Source of the DNA: Methanocorpusculum sp.
GTDB lineage: Archaea; Halobacteriota; Methanomicrobia; Methanomicrobiales; Methanocorpusculaceae
NCBI GenBank assembly: GCA_017622255.1
Contig: JAGARL010000030.1
Location: 1-6,737, forward strand
Direction of reading: 5' to 3'
Length of the DNA: 6,737 nucleotides
Shown: positions 1 through 6,151 of the stretch, one piece after another
Layout: each line of letters opens with the position of its first letter
How positions within the stretch are numbered: the stretch's first letter is position 1
Notes under the pieces: generated by a model
The model's database searches: none
What the model was told of the DNA's origin: nothing
The model's input: the letters and a program-made list of their open reading frames with translations, nothing else
Translations under genes and position numbers: made by a program

Positions 1-642
1 AAGTATGATGTGGTTTTCTCAGAAAACGTGGTCGACTCCCTGGTCCTGGAACTCTTCTCAGACGCAGTCAGCGGCAAAAATGTGCTGACCGGAAAGTCGG
101 TCTATGCCAACTCGTTAGGGGAAGCAGTTGCAAACCCGAAGGTCACCATTTCCGACTCCCCAATGGAGGAGGCCGGAGATTCCTGGAGACGCTTTGATAC
201 CGAAGGAACACCGGCAAAGAAGTTTGATATCGTAAAAGACGGTGTGTTGTCTGCATTCCTCTATGATTCAAAAACAGCCGCCCAGGCAGGCACTGCATCG
301 ACCGGAAATGCGCTTCGTGCCGGAAACGGTACGACAGTGATTTCCCCGCACTGTCTGACCATCTCGGCACCGGTTGAGAATGTGCTGGAACGTCCCTGCC
401 TTTATGTAAAAGAGGTAATTGGTGCACACACGGCAAACCCGCTGACCGGAGAGTTCTCGGTCGAGGTGGCAAATGCCTTTATCGCAGACGGCGGAGAACT
501 GCTTCGTCCGGTAAAGAAGGCAATGCTTGCCGGAAATGTGTTTGATATCCTGAAAGGAGAGATTACCATCTCGCAGTCGGCAAAGGCATTCAGCGGGGCA
601 CTGGTTCCTCTGATGCGGATTCCGGATCTGCAGGTAATCTAA
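1..642 (+). CDS. pmbA: TldD/PmbA family protein, PmbA (TldE)-like, C-terminal part
   Basis: Partial gene: frame 1 is open from the first base, so the GTG at 10 is not the start; 213 residues are visible before TAA. Seen: FDTEGT (about 66-71 of the visible part), a KDGVLSAFLYDSKTA block followed by STGNALR (80-106), then GAHTANPLTGEFSVEVANAF (141-160) and PVKKAMLAGNVFDIL (170-184), ending in PLMRIPDLQVI. These match the C-terminal half of the TldD/PmbA family. The ending and the TGEFS block look more like PmbA/TldE than TldD. In the known TldD-TldE protease the metal-binding motif lies in TldD, while TldE forms part of the chamber; E. coli TldD/E processes microcin B17 and CcdA. The archaeal substrate is unknown. 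A tldD partner is expected just upstream, outside the window. It ends convergently, 20 bases from the pyrophosphatase gene. Confidence 0.85.
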   Translation, partial: KYDVVFSENVVDSLVLELFSDAVSGKNVLTGKSVYANSLGEAVANPKVTISDSPMEEAGDSWRRFDTEGTPAKKFDIVKDGVLSAFLYDSKTAAQAGTASTGNALRAGNGTTVISPHCLTISAPVENVLERPCLYVKEVIGAHTANPLTGEFSVEVANAFIADGGELLRPVKKAMLAGNVFDILKGEITISQSAKAFSGALVPLMRIPDLQVI

Positions 643-646
643 AAAC

Positions 647-653
647 TTTTTTT
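647..653 (+). terminator. Oligo-T terminator of the pmbA-like gene
   Basis: A run of seven T on the plus strand begins five bases after the TAA stop. No hairpin precedes it, which fits archaeal termination at U-rich stretches. Confidence 0.6.
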
Positions 654-655
654 AT

Positions 656-662
656 AAAAAAA
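656..662 (-). terminator. Oligo-T terminator of the pyrophosphatase operon
   Basis: Seven A on the plus strand read as seven T on the minus strand directly after the pyrophosphatase stop codon. With the T-run at 647-653 it makes a compact two-way terminator for the two converging genes. Confidence 0.6.
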
Positions 663-2285
663 TTAGAGAAGAGATGCTAAAATGTGTCCGAACTTCGGCA
701 CGAAATCCTTCTTTCTTGACACAACACCCGGCAGATGCAGCGGTTCGTCCCAGTGCAGGGCGGAAGCCAGTTTCTTGTCATCTGCTACGGCAAACATGTC
801 CGAACCCATCTCCGACACACTGGTATAGAGTGCGATGTACAGATCCGGTGCGTGCGGTTCTAACAGCTTCTCATGCAGTGCCGCATAGATTTCCTCTTTT
901 CTGGTTTCGACGTATTCGTACGACGGCACAAGAATCTGGGCAATCACCACCCGCTTTGCCGAGAGTGTAAACTCCTTGGTGTCTCTGTCCAGCAGTGCGG
1001 ACTGGGTAACGCCGGAAAGAGCCATTCCCTCGGAGATTAACTCCTGCGCATACTCCTCCGCATCCACTTCCGCATGGGCGGAAAGGTAGGCAACCATGTC
1101 CACATCCATGCGGGTCGTGGTTGACATCTTCAGACCAAGCGTATCGGATAAGATACCGGATAAGAGCACCCCGGCAATCTCCTTCGACGGAGCAATACCG
1201 GACTCGCGGTAGCGTTTGGCGATAATCGTACAGGTGGAACCAACCGGCTCCATATCGAAACGGATCGGCTTTAAGGTCGTCATTGCCCCCAGGCGGTGGT
1301 GGTCGATAATCTCTAAGATATCCGCCGACTCAATACCTTTTACCGCCTGCCCGTACTCGTTGTGGTCCAGCAGGATAACGGACTTTGCCGCGTCCTCCAT
1401 TAACGTGTTGCGGGAAATCGTTCCAATCAGCTTTCCGTCCGCATCGACCACACAGGCCGCACGGTACTTTGCATTGGAGACAACCTGCTGAACATACTCA
1501 ATGGTGTCTTCCATTCTGACCCGCGGAACATCGGTGGACATAATGCGTTCTGCCGGGAGCGTTAAGTGAATCAGGTTTGCCACACCGAATGCGTCGGCAT
1601 CCGTGGCAATCACCGTCACCCCGCGGGCCTCTGCGGCTTCCAGGAGACGCTGACCGACCGGGGCGGAGTCTGCGATAATCAGTGCCGCAATACCGGCAGA
1701 GACCAGGGCAAGCTGGGTAGGCTCATCATCGCCGACGATTGCAATATCCTTCTCGGTGATGCGGGAGAGGATAACATGCAGGGCATCAATGGAGATGTAG
1801 ACCGCACCTTCTAAGACATCGTGCTTTTTCACGCGGATTTCGCCGTGGAGAATACGGGTCAGCGTCTCCACCGGAATCGGGGAGACAGCCAGGGTATCCA
1901 TCTTGGTGTTGGAGACGTAGGCACGCGCCAGACCGTGTTCACTCACAAGACCGAGCAGTTTTCCGGACTCGTCGATAATCGGCAGGTTTCTGATGTCCTT
2001 TTCGTCCATCTGGTGGATGACATCAATCGTCGGGGTGGAGCCGACTGCTCTGTCCTGGTGCATCCGGGAAAGGTCGGATACTGCCGGTTCAACGTTTAAG
2101 ACCAGGGACGGTTCCTCAACACCGAACTTGGCAAGCGCATATTTTGATTCTGCATTCAGTTTTCCGCAGCATGCCGGGATAAAGGCATCCTGACCGTTTC
2201 TGTTCAGGAGGGCGGCATAGCCGATTGCACTGCAGACAGAGTCTGTGTCCGGATGCCGGTGTCCGATTACGTAGGTTTTTTTCAT
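663..2285 (-). CDS. ppaC: Family II manganese-dependent inorganic pyrophosphatase with CBS-DRTGG-CBS regulatory insert
   Basis: Hydrolyses pyrophosphate to two phosphates in the cytoplasm, pulling biosynthetic reactions forward. At 540 residues it is far longer than the roughly 310 of simple family II enzymes and close to the CBS-PPase of Clostridium perfringens. Order: DHH start with GHRHPDTDS (8-16, metal ligands His9, Asp13, Asp15); first CBS half (about 65-125); DRTGG-like domain (about 130-240); second CBS half (about 245-300); DHH resumes at LLDHNE (305-310), DHH at 328-330 and SDT at 380-382; the DHHA2 domain carries SRKKDF (523-528), whose basic residues bind substrate. All expected catalytic residues are present. 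In characterised CBS-PPases AMP and ADP inhibit while ATP or diadenosine polyphosphates activate; that is inferred here. The ATG is preceded by AAGGA (2291-2295), and the gene lies 8 bases after the ribbon-helix-helix gene, so the two are probably one operon. Confidence 0.96.
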   Translation of the reverse strand: MKKTYVIGHRHPDTDSVCSAIGYAALLNRNGQDAFIPACCGKLNAESKYALAKFGVEEPSLVLNVEPAVSDLSRMHQDRAVGSTPTIDVIHQMDEKDIRNLPIIDESGKLLGLVSEHGLARAYVSNTKMDTLAVSPIPVETLTRILHGEIRVKKHDVLEGAVYISIDALHVILSRITEKDIAIVGDDEPTQLALVSAGIAALIIADSAPVGQRLLEAAEARGVTVIATDADAFGVANLIHLTLPAERIMSTDVPRVRMEDTIEYVQQVVSNAKYRAACVVDADGKLIGTISRNTLMEDAAKSVILLDHNEYGQAVKGIESADILEIIDHHRLGAMTTLKPIRFDMEPVGSTCTIIAKRYRESGIAPSKEIAGVLLSGILSDTLGLKMSTTTRMDVDMVAYLSAHAEVDAEEYAQELISEGMALSGVTQSALLDRDTKEFTLSAKRVVIAQILVPSYEYVETRKEEIYAALHEKLLEPHAPDLYIALYTSVSEMGSDMFAVADDKKLASALHWDEPLHLPGVVSRKKDFVPKFGHILASLL

Positions 2286-2290
2286 AGGTT

Positions 2291-2295
2291 TCCTT
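2291..2295 (-). promoter_or_regulatory. Ribosome binding site of ppaC, overlapping the upstream stop codon
   Basis: Minus strand reads TAAGGAAACCTATG: the AAGGA overlaps the TAA stop of the upstream gene and lies 5 bases before the ATG. This supports the start chosen and suggests coupled translation of the two genes. Confidence 0.65.
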
Positions 2296-2614
2296 ATTTG
2301 AACAGCCCGCGTCTGGGTGTTTTCTTTTCGGTATTTTTCAGGCTCATGTTTAAGAGGTGATGCATGGAACGCACCTCTTTTCGCAGGTCATCGAGGCCGC
2401 CGGTGATGGAGTCAATGTTTTTCTGCAGCCGTGCTTCCTTTTTGAAGTCACGGTCGCGGATTGGTTCTACAACGCCTGCTTCCGCTGCCTGGTCGAGGCC
2501 GTATTCCAGAAGCAGGAGGACGGCTTCGTTTCGATCGATTTCCTGTTTCTTTGCAAACTGGTCTATCCGTTCAGAGAGAACAGCGTCCAGTGTGAATGAA
2601 AGTCGGAGAGCCAT
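2294..2614 (-). CDS. Small ribbon-helix-helix protein with C-terminal coiled coil, possible DNA-binding regulator
   Basis: I recognise the fold class but not a named family. The 106 residues open with a likely beta strand LRLSFTLD (3-10), a helix LSERIDQFAKKQ (13-24), a polar turn EIDRN and a second helix EAVLLLLEYGLDQ (30-42). This is the length and pattern of a ribbon-helix-helix (CopG/Arc-like) dimer, in which the strand contacts DNA. Residues about 57-95 are charged and helical with spaced hydrophobics (LQKNI, LDDLRKEV, MHHLLNM), suggesting a coiled coil. The tail KKTPRRGLFK is basic. No transmembrane segment or signal peptide. No clear Shine-Dalgarno sequence precedes the ATG; a TATA-like box about 29 bases upstream fits a leaderless transcript. 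It is first in an operon with ppaC and divergent from dcd, so autoregulation or control of these genes is plausible but unproven. It could also be a structural small protein. Confidence 0.8.
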   Translation of the reverse strand: MALRLSFTLDAVLSERIDQFAKKQEIDRNEAVLLLLEYGLDQAAEAGVVEPIRDRDFKKEARLQKNIDSITGGLDDLRKEVRSMHHLLNMSLKNTEKKTPRRGLFK

Positions 2615-2638
2615 AGTGTGCTTATTTGTTGGCGTTCC

Positions 2639-2646
2639 GGTATAAT
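2639..2646 (-). promoter_or_regulatory. Candidate TATA box for the ribbon-helix-helix/ppaC operon
   Basis: Minus strand reads ATTATACC, centred about 29 bases before the ATG at 2614. This places transcription start at or just before the start codon, in keeping with the lack of a ribosome binding site. An alternative box on the same strand is AATATAAG (2675-2682), which would give a leader of about 40 bases. Confidence 0.4.
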
Positions 2647-2675
2647 GTAATTTGTGCCGGTCTCTGGGAAGTAAC

Positions 2676-2683
2676 TTATATTC
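2676..2683 (+). promoter_or_regulatory. TATA box of dcd, leaderless arrangement
   Basis: TTATATTC is centred about 25 bases before the dcd ATG at 2704, the usual archaeal TATA-to-start distance. No Shine-Dalgarno sequence lies between it and the ATG, so the mRNA probably begins at or within a few bases of the start codon. Confidence 0.55.
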
Positions 2684-2703
2684 TATAGAGCAAATAATAC
2701 TGT

Positions 2704-3267
2704 ATGATTCTGGTAGACTGGGAAATCGCTGACCACATTAAACGCGGCTTTATTAAGATTGATCCGTATGACCCGGCGCTTGTTCAGCCGAACTCGCTGG
2801 ATATCCGTCTGGGCAATCATTTTGTCTGGTATGAGCCGTGCGATGATGTTATCGATCCGTTCAACCGTGAGACGCTGCATACGCATGTGCAGGAGAGAAA
2901 GAGCGCCTACTTCGATATTATGCCGGGCCAGTTTGTCTTGGCAGAGACGCTGGAGTGTGTAACGCTTCCGGACAATATTGTCTCTTCGATTGAAGGAAAG
3001 AGCAGTGTGGCACGCTTAGGTATTGAGCTTCACCAGACGGGAGGCTGGATTGATGCCGGTTTCTCGGGTACGATTACGCTTGAGATGTGCAATTCCAACT
3101 GCCGCCCGGTCCGTGTGTATGCCGGTATGCCGATTGGTCAGCTGGTGTTCTATGTAACGAAGCGCTGTGAGTGTCCGTACGATAAGAAGCCGGATGCAAA
3201 GTATCAGAATCAGAAGGACGCAACGATTTCCCGCTACGATAAGAACACGTTGAAAAACGTGGAATAA
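2704..3267 (+). CDS. dcd: dCTP deaminase, possibly bifunctional dCTP deaminase/dUTPase
   Basis: Deaminates dCTP to dUTP on the route to dTTP; in bifunctional archaeal and mycobacterial homologues the same trimer also hydrolyses dUTP to dUMP and pyrophosphate. At 187 residues it has normal length. Seen: PNSLDIRLG (29-37), [11 protein letters not shown] (96-106), [13 protein letters not shown] (110-122), ITLEM (124-128) with the likely general base Glu127, [10 protein letters not shown] (140-149) and a C-terminal AKYQNQ (165-170) lid segment. The HQT-GWIDAGF stretch closely resembles the bifunctional enzyme of Methanocaldococcus jannaschii as I recall it. Odd point: residue 113 is Gly where E. 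coli, M. jannaschii and M. tuberculosis enzymes have Ala at the active site. The gene stands alone, divergent from the ribbon-helix-helix/ppaC operon. The start is supported by the TATA spacing. Whether it has both activities cannot be decided from the sequence. Confidence 0.95.
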   Translation: MILVDWEIADHIKRGFIKIDPYDPALVQPNSLDIRLGNHFVWYEPCDDVIDPFNRETLHTHVQERKSAYFDIMPGQFVLAETLECVTLPDNIVSSIEGKSSVARLGIELHQTGGWIDAGFSGTITLEMCNSNCRPVRVYAGMPIGQLVFYVTKRCECPYDKKPDAKYQNQKDATISRYDKNTLKNVE

Positions 3268-3280
3268 TTTTCCCTTTTTT
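3268..3280 (+). terminator. Oligo-T terminator of dcd
   Basis: TTTT, three C, then TTTTTT immediately follow the dcd stop codon. This is typical of an archaeal U-rich terminator without a hairpin. Confidence 0.65.
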
Positions 3281-3296
3281 GGTCTCCAGGTATAGG

Positions 3297-3306
3297 TTTT
3301 ATATGG
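3297..3306 (+). promoter_or_regulatory. Candidate TATA box in the dcd-purB gap
   Basis: TTTTATATGG is a good match to the archaeal TATA box and would start transcription near 3327. A second TATA-like stretch, ATAAAATATA (3320-3329), would start it near 3350. Either would transcribe the self-complementary segment that follows, and could also supply a purB leader of about 170-200 bases. No equally good box lies 25-30 bases before the purB ATG. Confidence 0.45.
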
Positions 3307-3334
3307 TTAGACAGCATAGATAAAATATAGGTAT

Positions 3335-3461
3335 GGCATTTTGCCTGCCGTAAATCCCCATTACAATTGATAATTTGGCAAAGCTAACCTCCGCGATTCG
3401 TTCGGAGACGGCAGGAAGTGAGCACGTGGCTTCCCCTCCGAACGAAAAAAGCCAATTATTG
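3335..3461 (+). ncRNA. Candidate structured RNA or purB leader element, unidentified
   Basis: This noncoding segment is rich in complementary arms. An outer stem pairs TAATTTGGC (3371-3379) with GCCAATTA (3451-3458), one T bulged. Inside it an 11-base perfect stem joins TTCGTTCGGAG (3397-3407) to CTCCGAACGAA (3436-3446), topped by GGAAG (3414-3418) with CTTCC (3430-3434). Competing pairs exist: CTCCG (3389-3393) can also take CGGAG (3403-3407), and CCTGCCGT (3344-3351) can take ACGGCAGG (3408-3415). A short hairpin GGCA-TTT-TGCC sits at 3335-3345. I do not recognise a known riboswitch, box H/ACA or C/D RNA. It could be an independent small RNA, a leader controlling purB, or a miniature repeat element. 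The strand is assumed from the upstream TATA boxes and from purB. Confidence 0.35.
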
Positions 3462-3523
3462 CTGTTTTCATTTGTTCAGTAACTCAAACTATTTTCATCT
3501 CAAAGCACCCATATATCTGTATC

Positions 3524-4855
3524 ATGCAAATCCATCCGATTGATTTCCGCTACGGCACGCCGGAGATGAAAACCGTCTGGAGCGAGGAGAACCGGTTCTG
3601 CTGTGTGGTATCAGCAGAAACGGCACTGGTATCTGCCCTTGCTTCCTGCGGAATTATCCCGGAGGCGGATGCCAACGCAGTCTCGTCCCATGCTCATGAG
3701 GCAACACTTGCACGGGCAAAGGAGATTGAAGCGGAAATCGGCCACGATTTGATGGGGATGGTAAAAGCCTTGTCTGAGGTCTGCGGCGAGGCAGGACGGT
3801 ATGTACATTTCGGGGCAACATCCAGTGATATTCTGGATACCGCAACCGGTCTGCAGCTGAAACAGGCGCTGGATATTCTGGATGCAAAACTGGAAGGGTT
3901 CCTCGCGGTCCTGCTGAACCGGGCAGAGGAGACAAAACATCTGGTCTGTATTGCAAGAACGCACGGACAGCATGCCCTTCCAATGACCTACGGGCTGCGG
4001 TTTGCCGTCTGGGCGGAAGAGATTGCCCGCCACCGGCTGCGTATTTCCGAGATTCGTCCCCGTGCCGCGGTCGGTAAACTGACCGGAGCTGTTGGAACGC
4101 TTGCCTCGCTTGGAAAAGACGGACTCCGCGTTCAGGCGGAGATGATGCGGCGTCTCGGGCTTTCCGATGCCGGACTGACCACGCAGGTCATCGCCCGCGA
4201 CCGGTATGCGGAATATATTTTCCTGCTCGCAAATATTGCATCAACGCTCGAAAAAATCGCGGTTGTCGTCCGCAGTCTCCAGCGGACAGAAATCGGCGAG
4301 GTCTCCGAACCGTTTGGAAAGAATCAGGTTGGATCGTCTACCATGCCGCATAAACGAAATCCGGTGAAATGCGAGCAGGTATGCGGACTTGCCCGGATTA
4401 TCCGCGGTATGGTAGAGCCGGCACTCCTGAATAACACGCTCTGGGATGAACGGGACTTAACAAACTCTGCAGCCGAGCGGATTACCTTCCCGGAGGCTTC
4501 GGTTCTTACCGACCACTGTCTGAAGGTCATGACGGCCGTAATTTCCGGCCTTGAAATCCATGAAGACGCAGTCAAGCGCAATCTTGACCTGCTGCAGGGG
4601 GTAAACCTTGCCGAGTCAGTGATGCTGGAGCTTACCAGACGCGGAATGCCGCGGCAGGATGCGCATGAGATTATCCGGCGGGCAAGTCTGCAGGCACTGG
4701 ATGAGAGACGTCCGCTGGCAGAGATTCTCTCTGCTGTTCCGGCGGCTGCAGAACTTCTTCCGGCAGAAGAGATTGCCGGATTTTTTACTGCAGAATCCTA
4801 TCTGGGACTTTCCGTGGAACAGACCGAGTCACTGATTCAGAGACTGCGGGGGTAA
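3524..4855 (+). CDS. purB: Adenylosuccinate lyase
   Basis: Catalyses two fumarate-releasing steps of purine synthesis: SAICAR to AICAR, and adenylosuccinate to AMP. A cytoplasmic homotetramer is expected from the family. The 443 residues are full length for the fumarase/aspartase superfamily. Seen: N-terminal HPIDFRYGTPEMKTVW (4-19, typical of PurB), GATSSDILDTA (97-107), RTHGQHALPMTYG (145-157) holding the conserved His region, and the superfamily signature GSSTMPHKRNP (270-280) on the loop carrying the catalytic Ser, then NPVKCE and the helical C-terminal domain. The ATG at 3524 gives the normal family N-terminus. It has no Shine-Dalgarno sequence, and the upstream promoter is unclear. It stands alone between the structured gap and the histidine operon, ending 8 bases from hisB on the other strand. 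I see no sign of truncation. Confidence 0.97.
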   Translation: MQIHPIDFRYGTPEMKTVWSEENRFCCVVSAETALVSALASCGIIPEADANAVSSHAHEATLARAKEIEAEIGHDLMGMVKALSEVCGEAGRYVHFGATSSDILDTATGLQLKQALDILDAKLEGFLAVLLNRAEETKHLVCIARTHGQHALPMTYGLRFAVWAEEIARHRLRISEIRPRAAVGKLTGAVGTLASLGKDGLRVQAEMMRRLGLSDAGLTTQVIARDRYAEYIFLLANIASTLEKIAVVVRSLQRTEIGEVSEPFGKNQVGSSTMPHKRNPVKCEQVCGLARIIRGMVEPALLNNTLWDERDLTNSAAERITFPEASVLTDHCLKVMTAVISGLEIHEDAVKRNLDLLQGVNLAESVMLELTRRGMPRQDAHEIIRRASLQALDERRPLAEILSAVPAAAELLPAEEIAGFFTAESYLGLSVEQTESLIQRLRG

Positions 4856-4861
4856 AAAAAA
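4854..4861 (-). terminator. Oligo-T terminator of the his operon, overlapping the purB stop codon
   Basis: Eight A on the plus strand read as eight T on the minus strand, starting two bases after the hisB stop codon. Its first two A belong to the purB TAA. No matching T-run follows purB on the plus strand, so how purB transcription ends is not evident. Confidence 0.6.
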
Positions 4862-4863
4862 GT

Positions 4864-5445
4864 TTAAAGAGTTCCCTTGGTACTCGGGATGTCAGTGCAT
4901 CCTTCGCGTACGGCAAGGGCGCGGCCTAAGGCAATGCCGAATGCCTTGAATATAGCCTCTGCTTTGTGGTGGTCGTTGACGCCGGTAAAGATAATGTGAG
5001 CCGTGATTCCTGCGTGGATGCATAAGCTGTAGAAGAAGTGCTCGAATAAATCATTCGGGATTCCGCCCGTCATGATTCCGGTAAAGGCGCCATCCATTAC
5101 CAGATAGCCGCGGCCGCCGACATCAAGCGCGGCAGTTGCCCGGGATTCATCCATTGGGATGGTGACATCAGCAAACCGGGTAATTCCCGCGCCGTTTCCA
5201 ACGGCCTCTTTTACTGCATCGCCAAGCAGGATTCCGATATCCTCTACCGTGTGGTGGCAGTCGACTTCCAGGTCTCCCTCTGCCGCAACACGAAGCGAGA
5301 ATCCGCCGTGTCTGGCAAAGGCATTCAGCATGTGGTCAAGAAATCCGATGCCGGTGGAGATGGAAACGTCTCCTCTTACATCCGGATTGAAAGTGATTGA
5401 AATTTTTGTCTCGTTTGTCTCTCGGGTGAGTTCAGCAGTTCTCAT
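4864..5445 (-). CDS. hisB: Imidazoleglycerol-phosphate dehydratase
   Basis: Dehydrates imidazole glycerol phosphate to imidazole acetol phosphate, the sixth step of histidine synthesis. The 193 residues match the monofunctional enzyme; there is no fused histidinol-phosphatase domain. Seen: GIGFLDHML (32-40), [11 protein letters not shown] (62-72), [10 protein letters not shown] (132-141), [13 protein letters not shown] (157-169) and C-terminal STKGTL (188-193). The two HH motifs supply the manganese ligands of the 24-subunit family enzyme. The ATG start is backed by a strong GGAGG inside the end of hisA, and the gene overlaps hisA by 14 bases, so translation is probably coupled. It is the last gene of the visible hisG-hisA-hisB unit and ends against purB. 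Confidence 0.97.
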   Translation of the reverse strand: MRTAELTRETNETKISITFNPDVRGDVSISTGIGFLDHMLNAFARHGGFSLRVAAEGDLEVDCHHTVEDIGILLGDAVKEAVGNGAGITRFADVTIPMDESRATAALDVGGRGYLVMDGAFTGIMTGGIPNDLFEHFFYSLCIHAGITAHIIFTGVNDHHKAEAIFKAFGIALGRALAVREGCTDIPSTKGTL

Positions 5446-6151
5446 GTTCTGCCTCCAAAGCTTCCTGCAGAGTAATCTTTCCGCTGTACAGCGCCGAGCC
5501 TAAAATGCATCCCCCGGCACCTAATGCCTTGACGGCACGGACATCTGCCGCCGAGGATACACCGCCGGATACCAGAACCGGGATAGAAACAGCGTCAATT
5601 AATTTGGCAATCGGTTCGGTCTGCACGCCTGCCTGTTTTCCTTCCACATCAATATTGGTGTAGAGAAGAGAACCGGCACCAAGGTCTGCAAAGCGTTTTG
5701 CCCAGGAGATATAGTCTCCGGCATCTGCCGTCCAGCCTTCCACGGATACTGAACTGCCGCGGGCATCAACGCCGGCACAGATACGCTCCGAGCCGAACTC
5801 GGCGGCAAGGGCGGCGACTGCTTCCGGCTCGCGTACCGCAAAGGTGCTGATGATAATCCGGTCAACGCCAAGGTCCAGCCATCCGCGGGCATCGTCGAGA
5901 GAGCGAATGCCGCCGCCGACTTCAATGAAGACGTCGGTTTCGCGGATAACCTCGCGGATGCAGGAGACATTCTCAGCACTTGCAGAGAAGGCTCCATCCA
6001 GGTTTACAACATGCAGAGCATCCGCTCCCTGTTCTATCCAGCGCCGGGCATTTTCCAAGGGCGTTCCGTACACGGTTGCGGTCGATTTCTCTCCGCCGAC
6101 TAACTGAACGCACTTTCCGCCTAAGATGTCAACGGCAGGAAGAATCTGCAT
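5432..6151 (-). CDS. hisA: 1-(5-phosphoribosyl)-5-[(5-phosphoribosylamino)methylideneamino]imidazole-4-carboxamide isomerase
   Basis: Performs the Amadori rearrangement of ProFAR to PRFAR, the fourth step of histidine synthesis. The 239 residues form a complete (beta-alpha)8 barrel. Seen: [14 protein letters not shown] (4-17) with Asp8, EVGGGIRS (77-84) as one phosphate-binding loop, GVDAR (127-131) with Asp129 as the partner catalytic acid, [12 protein letters not shown] (164-175), VSGGVSS (194-200) and the second phosphate loop LGSALYSG (217-224). The YTNIDVEG block and the absence of HisF-type motifs separate it from HisF. Its ATG overlaps the hisG TGA by one base (TGATG); GGATGG, 7 bases upstream, is a fair ribosome binding site. 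The product goes to HisHF, whose genes are not in this window. Confidence 0.97.
   Translation of the reverse strand: MQILPAVDILGGKCVQLVGGEKSTATVYGTPLENARRWIEQGADALHVVNLDGAFSASAENVSCIREVIRETDVFIEVGGGIRSLDDARGWLDLGVDRIIISTFAVREPEAVAALAAEFGSERICAGVDARGSSVSVEGWTADAGDYISWAKRFADLGAGSLLYTNIDVEGKQAGVQTEPIAKLIDAVSIPVLVSGGVSSAADVRAVKALGAGGCILGSALYSGKITLQEALEAEHENC
5452..5456 (-). promoter_or_regulatory. Ribosome binding site of hisB inside hisA
   Basis: Minus strand carries GGAGG with 6 bases to the hisB ATG. It is the strongest Shine-Dalgarno sequence in the window and fixes the hisB start despite the 14-base overlap with hisA. Confidence 0.8.

Noticed and set aside
10..12. GTG at 10 as the start of the pmbA-like gene
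   Set aside because: The frame is open to base 1 and the protein would lack the N-terminal half of the family, so the gene simply enters from outside the window.
143..472. 109-codon minus-strand frame opposite the pmbA-like gene
   Set aside because: Arg/Pro-rich shadow with no family features; the plus frame matches TldD/PmbA throughout.
3333..3353. Six-codon reading frame MAFCLP in the purB upstream region, as a leader peptide
   Set aside because: Far too short to support from sequence; no ribosome binding site, and no run of regulatory codons such as His. It overlaps the predicted hairpin arms.
3380..3440. Purine, c-di-GMP or fluoride riboswitch ahead of purB
   Set aside because: The conserved core sequences of these classes are absent; only short, chance-level resemblances such as GCAAAGC were seen.
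3371..3461. Box H/ACA or C/D guide RNA in the dcd-purB gap
   Set aside because: No RUGAUGA/CUGA pair and no terminal ACA at the right distance; the internal loop is 6 bases against 1, not a pseudouridylation pocket.
3611..4033. Open frames of 109 and 140 codons on the minus strand inside purB
   Set aside because: They lie wholly within a well-supported gene, have Cys/Pro-rich or Arg-rich composition and no recognisable family.
5599..5997. 132-codon frame within hisA on the same strand
   Set aside because: An out-of-frame shadow of hisA with low-complexity composition; the hisA frame carries all family motifs.
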